From positions 1 to 10,701 of the forward strand of contig JADLBI010000050.1 in NCBI GenBank assembly GCA_020847775.1: a stretch of DNA of 10,701 nucleotides, in the 5' to 3' direction. The DNA is from Opitutaceae bacterium. GTDB taxonomy: Bacteria > Verrucomicrobiota > Verrucomicrobiia > Opitutales > Opitutaceae. The notes below the pieces were generated by a model, which saw only the letters and a list, made by a program, of their open reading frames with translations, was not told the DNA's origin and made no database searches. The translations under genes were made by a program, and so were the position numbers. This document shows positions 1-5,765 of the stretch, piece after piece (the stretch's first letter is position 1; every line of letters begins with the position of its first letter).

Positions 1-2
1 AA

Positions 3-2504
3 CACGGCCGCCGGCTTTACCGCGAGGGCGAGGTGCGCGAGCTGGAGCTGACCGACCGTGACGCCATTATCCACCGCCGGATCGAGAAAAAGGACGAATA
101 TGCCGTGATCGAGTGGAACAGCGGGGGGCTTTCGGTCCGCTCGTCCAGCACCGACATTGAGGTGGCGCGGGCTCTGGCCGTGGCCGGACTGCACGAGATC
201 GAGGAATTGGTGGCCGACGAAATTCCGCCCTTGGCGGAGGATCTCAAGGGCTCCAGCCACATCGGGCACAATCACGCCGTCGACGGCCACAGCCCGGCGG
301 CCGGATCACCGCCCGGCATCGTGAGGCCCGCCGTGGAGGCGGGCCGCAAGCGCGTCCTGCACTTGGTGTTTAACGTCAAAACCAGCGGGCTATCGTTCCA
401 AGCCTACTGGCTCGAGGGCAACGGCAAGACGCGGCACGCGGCCCTCGGCGCGGCGTCGCGCGAAAATGGCAATGGCCACGTGAGCACGGCGGAACGCGCG
501 AAGCTGATCGGCCTCGCCGCCTACGCCCGCAAGGCGCATTTCCACTACAATCAGGAGACGGGGGTTTACCTGATGGAGTCGCTGGTCGAGATTCCGAAAT
601 TTCTGAAAGTCACGCTGCCGGCGTGGCAAAAACTATTCAGCGCCGAACTCGACGAGAAGGCGGCCAACCTGCTCAAGGGCACGCGACTCATCGACATCGA
701 GGCCGTGGCCGAGGCGGTGGTGGGCGCGCCCATGGCGGCGCGCGGTGGCGCGGGCGACACAGCGCTCAACCTGCGGTGGATTTTTCGCGCGGGCGAGAAC
801 ATGCTCAGCGCGACCGAAATCAAGGCCCTGCTCAAGAGCGACGGGCAGCCGGTTATTTTGCCCAATCTGGGCATCGTGACGCTCGCGCCCGAGCGTTGGG
901 AGAGTTACCGCACATGGCAGCGCACTCTCAAGGATACGCACGGCGAGGGGCCACTGCCGCCTTATCTGGTTTTCTCACTGTTCAACGACAGTCGCCTGCG
1001 GATCACGTTGACGCCGGAGATCGAGCTGTGGCGCCAGCGCGTGCTCGCCGCGTCGTCGACCCCGCCCGCTTTGCCGGATTTGCTGCGGCCTTATCAACGG
1101 CGCGGCGTGGAGTGGCTTGCGCATCTGGGCGAGGTCGGCTGCCACGGTCTGCTGGCCGACGAGATGGGTCTCGGCAAGACCTTGCAAGTCATCACGCTGC
1201 TCGCGCTGCGCCCGCTGCCGGACAAACCCTCGCTGGTGGTTTGCCCCGCGAGCGTCGTGCCGGTGTGGCAGGAGGAGATCGCGCGATTCTATCCCGAGTT
1301 GAAAGTCGAGGTGCTGAAGGCGGGCCACGATTTCGTCGGGCGGAGCGAGCACGCCATCTGGCTGGCTAGCTACACGCAGCTGCGCAAACACCGCGAGTTG
1401 TTGCCACAGACGGAATTCGGCTACGCGGTGCTTGACGAAGGGCAGTTCATCAAGAACCCCGACGCGAAGATCGCGCAGGCCTGCTACGCGCTGCGGGCGC
1501 AGCGCCGCATCGTGCTCACCGGCACGCCGCTCGAAAACCGCCAGCTCGATTTGTGGAGCATTTTCCGGTTTTTGCTGCCCGGCCTGCTCGGTTCGCGCGC
1601 GGCGTTTGAAAGCGCGCTCACCACCGACCGTGGCGGCACCATGCAACGTCTGCGCGCGCAGCTCGCCCCGTTTTTGCTGCGACGCACGAAACAAGAGGTG
1701 GCGCAGGAGCTGCCACCCAAGGTCGAGATGGATTTGCTCTGCCCGATGACCGCCGTGCAGAAGGCCGAATACGCGCGCATCTGCTCGGAAGGCTTGGTGC
1801 GCTTGGGCGACGATGTCGGCACGGCCATGCGCGACAAATCATTCGGCTTTCTCGCGCTGCTCACCCGGTTGCGCCAGACCTGTTGCGATCCGGACATGCT
1901 GCCGTGGCGCGATTCACCGCTCAGCGATTCGGGCAAGATCATGCTGCTCATGGAAAAGCTGGCCGAGGTGGTCGCGAGTGGACGCAAGGCGGTGATTTTT
2001 TCGCAGTTCGTCATGCTGCTCGACCGCGTGAAGCTCGCGCTGGCGGAACATTACCCGCAGCTGCCGCGCTTCGACCTGACGGGCATGACACTGGATCGGC
2101 AGAAACCGGTGCAGGATTTTCAGACGGCCGAAGGCGCAGCCGCGATGATCGTCTCGCTCAAGGCGGCGGGCACCGGCATCACGTTGCACGCGGCGGATTA
2201 CGTCTTCCTGCTCGACCCGTGGTGGAATCCCGCCGTGGAGGCGCAAGCGGTGGACCGTGTGCACCGCATCGGCCAGACCAGCACCGTGTTTGTTTACCGC
2301 ATGGTCACGGCGGGCACGATCGAGGAACGCATTCAAGAGTTGAAGGTGGACAAGAAAGACCTGTTCGACCGCCTAGTCGGCGGGCTCGGTGGCGATTTCG
2401 ACCTGAGCCAGCACTTCACCTCGCTGCACAGTCTCGTGCAACTGACGGAGCAGGTGGTGACGGAAACGCCGGAGCAAGCTGCCAGCGACGAAGTGGCGAG
2501 TTAA
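3..2504 (+). CDS. SNF2-family DEAD/DEAH-box helicase-like ATPase, 5' partial
   Basis: This is a DNA-dependent ATPase of the bacterial SNF2/HepA-like superfamily 2 group; such proteins translocate on duplex DNA and remodel protein-DNA complexes. The frame is open from nt 3, so the true start lies upstream; a GTG at nt 33 is only an internal candidate. Counting from the codon at nt 3 (833 codons visible), the motifs are: motif I DEMGLGKT at 386-393, Walker B DEGQ at 478-481 followed by FIKNP, motif III LTGTPLEN at 505-512, LLRRTK, a second RecA-like domain with VIFSQF, SLKAAGTGI, DPWWNPAVEAQ, and motif VI with HRIGQ at 754-758. Both ATPase lobes are complete. The first ~75 residues look like a SWIM-type segment, but the expected cysteines are replaced (around residues 44-70, ending GLHEIEELV). 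The middle N-terminal part matches the accessory region typical of large bacterial SNF2 proteins. The natural substrate is unknown, and no restriction, methylase or phospholipase-D neighbour suggests a defence role. Family assignment is very secure; the cellular role is not. Confidence 0.95.
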   Translation, partial: HGRRLYREGEVRELELTDRDAIIHRRIEKKDEYAVIEWNSGGLSVRSSSTDIEVARALAVAGLHEIEELVADEIPPLAEDLKGSSHIGHNHAVDGHSPAAGSPPGIVRPAVEAGRKRVLHLVFNVKTSGLSFQAYWLEGNGKTRHAALGAASRENGNGHVSTAERAKLIGLAAYARKAHFHYNQETGVYLMESLVEIPKFLKVTLPAWQKLFSAELDEKAANLLKGTRLIDIEAVAEAVVGAPMAARGGAGDTALNLRWIFRAGENMLSATEIKALLKSDGQPVILPNLGIVTLAPERWESYRTWQRTLKDTHGEGPLPPYLVFSLFNDSRLRITLTPEIELWRQRVLAASSTPPALPDLLRPYQRRGVEWLAHLGEVGCHGLLADEMGLGKTLQVITLLALRPLPDKPSLVVCPASVVPVWQEEIARFYPELKVEVLKAGHDFVGRSEHAIWLASYTQLRKHRELLPQTEFGYAVLDEGQFIKNPDAKIAQACYALRAQRRIVLTGTPLENRQLDLWSIFRFLLPGLLGSRAAFESALTTDRGGTMQRLRAQLAPFLLRRTKQEVAQELPPKVEMDLLCPMTAVQKAEYARICSEGLVRLGDDVGTAMRDKSFGFLALLTRLRQTCCDPDMLPWRDSPLSDSGKIMLLMEKLAEVVASGRKAVIFSQFVMLLDRVKLALAEHYPQLPRFDLTGMTLDRQKPVQDFQTAEGAAAMIVSLKAAGTGITLHAADYVFLLDPWWNPAVEAQAVDRVHRIGQTSTVFVYRMVTAGTIEERIQELKVDKKDLFDRLVGGLGGDFDLSQHFTSLHSLVQLTEQVVTETPEQAASDEVAS

Positions 2505-2516
2505 TGTGTTTGGGAA

Positions 2517-2546
2517 GCGCGCGCAGGCTTGTTTTCGCCGCGCGCG
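2517..2546 (+). terminator. GC-rich hairpin after the first SNF2 gene
   Basis: The hairpin begins 12 nt after the TAA stop of the helicase gene. Seven bases (2518-2524, CGCGCGC) pair perfectly with 2540-2546 (GCGCGCG). After one bulged A, GGC at 2526-2528 pairs with GCC at 2537-2539, leaving an 8-nt T-rich loop. It is placed like a transcription terminator, but no U-tract follows (the next bases are ACTCTACGG). It may instead be an mRNA-stabilising 3' end or a Rho-linked structure. The hairpin is certain on sequence; the function is inferred. Confidence 0.4.
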
Positions 2547-2645
2547 ACTCTACGGTTAGCCCAGAGTGGACGCCAATTTCATGCCGCCAAACGCCTGCAC
2601 AGATCATGGAGCGATGATCGGGGGCGACGGAGTTCCGTTGCAGCG

Positions 2646-4412
2646 ATGAAGCGGGTGACTGATCCAGCCAAGCTGCTGATGGACCGATTGCTGCGTTTAT
2701 TGCGATGGCGCGTGTGGCTGGCCGAAAAGCTGCAACCCACGGAGTGGCAGGTCACGCTCATGTGGGCGGCGCTGGCGGGTTTCATGGGCGCGCTGGCTTC
2801 GCTGCTGTTCGCGGCGTGCGCAGAGGGCGTGCACCAGATACTGACAAAATCCAACGCGGGCGTGATCGAGTCCATGCGCCTGCTGCCATGGTGGGCGCGG
2901 CTCGGCGTGCCCGCGGCGGGTGGCCTGCTCGCGGGGTTGGTGCTCATGCTCGGCAAGCGTCTGTTTAAGGGTCGAAGTTCGACGGATTACATGGAGGCGA
3001 TCGTGATCGGCGACGGCAATCTACCGCTGCGCACGAGTCTGGTCAAAATCACCGCCGCGTTGTTCACGATTGGGTCGGGTGGTTCGATTGGGCGCGAGGG
3101 TCCGATGGTGCAGTTCGCCGCTTTGCTGGCGTCGTTGCTCGGCCGATGGCGGAAATTTTCGCGGCAGCAATTGCGCCTGCTGGTGGCGTGTGGCGCGGCG
3201 GCCGGCATCGCCTCGGCCTACCACGCGCCAATCGGCGGTTCGTTTTTTGTGGCTGAGATCATTCTCGGCACGATTGCGATGGAGAGCTTGGGTGCTTTGG
3301 TCGCGGCATCGGTGGCTGCGACGTTGACGATGCAGGTGCTCGGCAACGCCGACACGCTTTACGCGGTGCCAAAGTTCGACCTGCACACGCCGTTGGAGAT
3401 GGTGCCCTATGTGGTGCTGGGGCTCACGGCGGGGGCGCTTGCGCCGTTTTTCCTGAGATCGCTGCGGTTGGCGGAGTCGCTATTCGTTGAAACCAAGTTG
3501 CCGTTGATCGCGCGGCTGACGCTCGGCGGCCTGCTGGTGGGCGCGATTGCGATCAACGTGCCGGAGGTCTGCGGCAACGGCTACGCGGTGATCGTGGATA
3601 TCCTTAACGGCCGGATCGCATGGGTCGCGCTCATCGGCATATTGTGCTGCAAATGGCTCGCGACGGCGTCGTCGGTGGGCTCGGGGGCGCAGGGCGGGGT
3701 GTTTACGCCGACGTTGTTCATGGGCGCGGCGGGCGGTTATTTGTTCGGGGCTGGTGTGGGGGCGGTTTGGCCGCAGGCGGCAATTGATCCGCAGGCGTTC
3801 GCCTTGGTCGGCATGGGCGCGTTTCTGTCCGCGGCGAGCCGCGCGCCGGTCATGGCCGTCATCATGCTGTTCGAGATGACGCTCAGTTATGAGATTATTT
3901 TGCCGCTGATGCTGTGCAGCGTGGTGGCCTATTTCACAGCGCGGGGCATCGATTCGCATTCACTGTATGGTGACGCATTGAAGCGCAAGCAGGCCGAGGA
4001 GCCGAACACGGTGCTCGAAACGGGTCTGGTGCGCGACTTGATCAAGGCCGATCCGCCCACGGTCCTGCCGACGGCGCGTTTCGCCGAGATCGCGCAGCTA
4101 TTTTTGAAGGTGCGGGTGAACAATATTTATGTGACAACGCCTGAAGGGCGGTTTGTCGGCGCGGTGTCACTGCACGACATCAAGCCCTATCTGGGCGAGC
4201 CAGGGGTGGCGGAGTTGGTGCTGGCAGGCGACATCATGCGGGAGGACTTTCCGCGGTTGCGGCCGGATCAAGCGCTGGGGGAGGCGCTGGGTCAGTTTTT
4301 GCAGACCGATGTGCAACGCTTGCCCGTGGTGGCTCCGGAGGGGAATCTGCTAGGCAGCATCTCAAAGAACGACCTGATGCTGGCGCTAGTGGAACGAAAG
4401 AAACCGGCTTAA
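2646..4412 (+). CDS. ClcB-like CLC-family chloride channel/transporter with CBS pair
   Basis: This is an inner-membrane CLC protein that moves chloride (possibly other anions) either by channel flow or by Cl-/H+ exchange. From the ATG at 2646 it has 588 residues. A TTG at 2529 would add 39 residues lacking membrane-protein character, so I reject it; a GGAG at 2629-2632 is a rather distant ribosome site for the ATG. The CLC signatures are present: GSGGS at 143-147 (anion-site serine region), GREGP with the external gating glutamate E151, the AYHAPIGGSFFVAE helix with E204, GGVFTP at 350-355, and Y441 in HSLYG, matching the central-site tyrosine of E. coli ClcA. Two CBS domains occupy roughly 460-585, with VSLHDI and SISKNDL as the second halves of each; CBS pairs often bind adenine nucleotides and gate the protein. 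The residue at the position of the ClcA proton glutamate E203 appears to be I205, as I recall for ClcB-type proteins. The gene follows the SNF2 gene after 141 nt and is probably transcribed separately. Confidence 0.92.
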   Translation: MKRVTDPAKLLMDRLLRLLRWRVWLAEKLQPTEWQVTLMWAALAGFMGALASLLFAACAEGVHQILTKSNAGVIESMRLLPWWARLGVPAAGGLLAGLVLMLGKRLFKGRSSTDYMEAIVIGDGNLPLRTSLVKITAALFTIGSGGSIGREGPMVQFAALLASLLGRWRKFSRQQLRLLVACGAAAGIASAYHAPIGGSFFVAEIILGTIAMESLGALVAASVAATLTMQVLGNADTLYAVPKFDLHTPLEMVPYVVLGLTAGALAPFFLRSLRLAESLFVETKLPLIARLTLGGLLVGAIAINVPEVCGNGYAVIVDILNGRIAWVALIGILCCKWLATASSVGSGAQGGVFTPTLFMGAAGGYLFGAGVGAVWPQAAIDPQAFALVGMGAFLSAASRAPVMAVIMLFEMTLSYEIILPLMLCSVVAYFTARGIDSHSLYGDALKRKQAEEPNTVLETGLVRDLIKADPPTVLPTARFAEIAQLFLKVRVNNIYVTTPEGRFVGAVSLHDIKPYLGEPGVAELVLAGDIMREDFPRLRPDQALGEALGQFLQTDVQRLPVVAPEGNLLGSISKNDLMLALVERKKPA

Positions 4413-4435
4413 GCCACAGTTTGTCCGCGAGTCGA

Positions 4436-4454
4436 CAGGACGGTCCTGAATTTT
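4436..4454 (+). terminator. Weak intrinsic terminator candidate after the CLC gene
   Basis: CAGGA at 4436-4440 pairs with TCCTG at 4444-4448 across a CGG loop, followed by AATTTT. It starts 24 nt after the CLC stop codon, where a terminator is expected. The stem is only 5 bp and the T-run is 4, so efficiency is doubtful. On the minus strand the same hairpin lies downstream of the convergent ElyC-like gene but has no T-run in that direction. The remainder of 4413-4541 shows nothing else convincing. Confidence 0.4.
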
Positions 4455-4541
4455 GCCGTTTGGTGCCGCGAACAATCCCGGCGCACTATGCTGGCTGCGC
4501 ATCTCTATGCATCGGCAGACACCAAAGCGTTTCATCGTGTT

Positions 4542-5345
4542 CTAATCGGCAGCGTGGCCGCGTAAACGCGCCCAGATCATGCCAAGCCGTTCCCGGATTG
4601 CCCAAGTGGTTTTCTCAAGTCCATCAATGCCCCAGAGCCAATCCTCCATGCGAACCCTGTCAGGCGGGATGGCGATAAAATCGGCCGGGCAAGGAAAGGG
4701 ATTTAGCCCGGCCCTGCGCATCAGCGCCATGGCCCGCGGCATGTGCCAGGCCGAAGTGACCAAGGCGAATGGCGCATCACCCACCACGCCACGCACCGCG
4801 ACCGCTTCGCCTGTGGTGTCACGACCTTGATCCAGCAAGATGAAACGCGACTCCGCGACCCCCAGCGATTGCGCCGCGCGCGCAAGAATTTGCGCGTGCG
4901 TGGGATGGTCATTCAAACCTGGTCCGGAGGTGATGAGCTTGGCTTCGGGCAACAGTCGTGCGAGGCGAACGGCTTCGGTGATCCGGCCCAACGCGTGGGC
5001 GCTGAGTTGGCTGGTCGCAGGCAACAAGCCCGCGTCGGTGTGTCCGCCACCAAGCACAACGATGTAGCGGCATCGCGCGAGTTCCATGGGCAGGGGATAC
5101 CCGGCGGCGAGTTCTGGCACGGGGAGATATTGGGTTTCCAGAGGACGGAGCAGGCGCTCGCCGACTTGGCGATGGCCGCACACGAGCAACAGGAGCACGC
5201 CCAAGCAGATTAGGAGTTTGCCCCAACGCGGGTGGCGTCCACGCAGCAGCAAAATCGCGCCAAGCACGAGCAACGCCAAGCTGGCTTGCAATGGCATGAG
5301 ACAGTATGAAACCGCCTTTTTGAGCCAGAAGAGAAATGCCCCCAT
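4542..5345 (-). CDS. elyC: ElyC-like DUF218/YdcF-family membrane protein
   Basis: This protein resembles E. coli ElyC (YcbC), an inner-membrane factor needed for normal peptidoglycan/lipid-carrier metabolism, over nearly its whole length. It has 267 residues, close to the E. coli protein. Two N-terminal membrane helices (about 11-34 and 42-57) precede RLLRPLE at 64-70. The DUF218 domain then runs from about 93 to 256, with YIVVLGGG at 94-101, RITEAVRLAR at 121-130, KLITSGPG at 136-143, AQSLGV at 158-163, DTTGEAVAV at 176-184 and LVTSAWHMPRA at 195-205. The last motif is the conserved TSxxHxxRA of this family. The start is the ATG at 5345; no Shine-Dalgarno is visible. The gene is convergent with the CLC gene and lies downstream of tRNA-His on the same strand, 210 nt away. 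The exact biochemical activity of ElyC is not settled. Other DUF218 proteins (YdcF, SanA) are alternatives, but the two-helix N-terminus and the RLLRPLE segment favour ElyC. Confidence 0.88.
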   Translation of the reverse strand: MGAFLFWLKKAVSYCLMPLQASLALLVLGAILLLRGRHPRWGKLLICLGVLLLLVCGHRQVGERLLRPLETQYLPVPELAAGYPLPMELARCRYIVVLGGGHTDAGLLPATSQLSAHALGRITEAVRLARLLPEAKLITSGPGLNDHPTHAQILARAAQSLGVAESRFILLDQGRDTTGEAVAVRGVVGDAPFALVTSAWHMPRAMALMRRAGLNPFPCPADFIAIPPDRVRMEDWLWGIDGLEKTTWAIRERLGMIWARLRGHAAD

Positions 5346-5555
5346 GGGGCAGAGAGTGGTAGAATTCCGTCGGGGAAGGCAATCCGCAGACTGGCTTGGC
5401 GGTTGGGCGCAACCAATCGAACCCTTGCCGCAAAGAATGCAAAAATGGTTTCGGCCAAGGTGCTAGCTCTGCGTTATTTGAGCTCCCGGTGGTTAAGGTT
5501 AAAAGGAACCCTGAACCGGGTTTCGGCTTAATTGAAAAGGCAGTGGCTCCACAGA
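5346..5555. other. Intergenic region between ElyC-like gene and tRNA-His
   Basis: These 210 nt are the longest non-coding stretch of the window. They hold the tRNA terminator candidate at 5503-5522, a tandem GGTTAA hexamer pair at 5491-5502, and a small hairpin on the minus strand (GGTTG-CGCC-CAACC) in the leader of the ElyC-like gene. Short ORFs crossing it run through the tRNA or lack any family resemblance, so I call no gene here. No clear sigma-70 promoter for the ElyC-like gene stands out. Confidence 0.5.
5503..5522 (-). terminator. Terminator candidate for tRNA-His
   Basis: Read on the minus strand, AACCC and GGGTT form a 5-bp stem around a 6-nt GGTTCA loop, followed by CC and a run of four T. 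It begins 33 nt beyond the tRNA CCA end. The stem is short and the T-run modest, so this is a plausible but weak intrinsic terminator. Confidence 0.4.
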
Positions 5556-5633
5556 TGGGGCGGCCAACGGGATTCGAACCCGCGACCCCATGAATCACAA
5601 TCATGTGCTCTAACCAACTGAGCTATGGCCGCC
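5556..5633 (-). tRNA. tRNA-His (anticodon GTG)
   Basis: The complement folds into a full cloverleaf. The acceptor stem GCGGCCA/TGGCCGC is perfectly paired (7 bp). It is preceded by an encoded G at position -1 that pairs with discriminator C73, the identity element of bacterial histidine tRNAs recognised by HisRS. The D-arm contains GCTCAGTTGGTTAGAGC. The anticodon stem CATGA/TCATG encloses the loop TTGTGAT with anticodon GTG, reading CAC and CAU. The T-arm has GTTCGAATC. The 3' CCA is encoded (complement of 5556-5558), so no post-transcriptional CCA addition is needed. It appears to be a single-gene unit, with its own promoter upstream and a terminator candidate downstream. Confidence 0.97.
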
Positions 5634-5648
5634 GTGTGGAGCCGAGGA

Positions 5649-5676
5649 AATTCACGAGTGCAGCTGGGTCTGTCAA
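5649..5676 (-). promoter_or_regulatory. Sigma-70 type promoter for tRNA-His
   Basis: The complement of 5671-5676 is a perfect -35 hexamer TTGACA. Sixteen bases further on, the complement of 5649-5654 reads TGAATT, a weak -10 (3 of 6 matches to TATAAT). A start about 7 nt beyond would fall close to 9 nt before the mature tRNA 5' end, a normal distance for a stable-RNA gene. The -35 match is exact; the -10 assignment is the uncertain part. Confidence 0.5.
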
Positions 5677-5719
5677 GGCCTTGTCTTGGGAGGTTTTGAG
5701 CCTGCGTGCCCGTGAGCGT

Positions 5720-5754
5720 CAGTCCCTTTGGCTGATCACATCAGGGTCGGACTG
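5720..5754 (-). terminator. Nested stem-loop after the second SNF2 gene
   Basis: CAGTCC at 5720-5725 pairs with GGACTG at 5749-5754. Inside it, CTGAT (5732-5736) pairs with ATCAG (5740-5744) around a CAC loop. The structure lies 11 nt past the stop of the minus-strand SNF2 gene and ahead of the tRNA promoter, where transcription should end. No U-tract follows on the minus strand, so a canonical intrinsic terminator is not supported; it could protect the 3' end or act with Rho. Confidence 0.35.
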
Positions 5755-5765
5755 GTTGAGGTCGG

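Noticed and set aside
623..1694. ORFs of about 240-250 codons on both strands inside the first SNF2 gene
   Set aside because: Arg/Gly/Ala-rich shadow frames overlapping a gene with full motif support.
2529..2645. TTG start extending the CLC protein by 39 residues
   Set aside because: The extension includes the hairpin region, is Arg/Ser-rich without resemblance to CLC N-termini, and a normal ATG follows at 2646.
5491..5502. Tandem GGTTAA hexamers as an operator
   Set aside because: Two copies of a short hexamer with no wider symmetry are easily due to chance; I list them only as a note in the intergenic entry.
4909..5604. Minus-strand ORF and a plus-strand ORF running through the tRNA
   Set aside because: Their GSNPVGRP and GRPTGFEPATP peptides are the familiar translations of a tRNA T-arm and acceptor end, so they are artefacts.
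5556..5633. tRNA-His as an integration site for a mobile element
   Set aside because: No integrase, no second copy of the tRNA 3' end and no composition change are seen on either side within the window.
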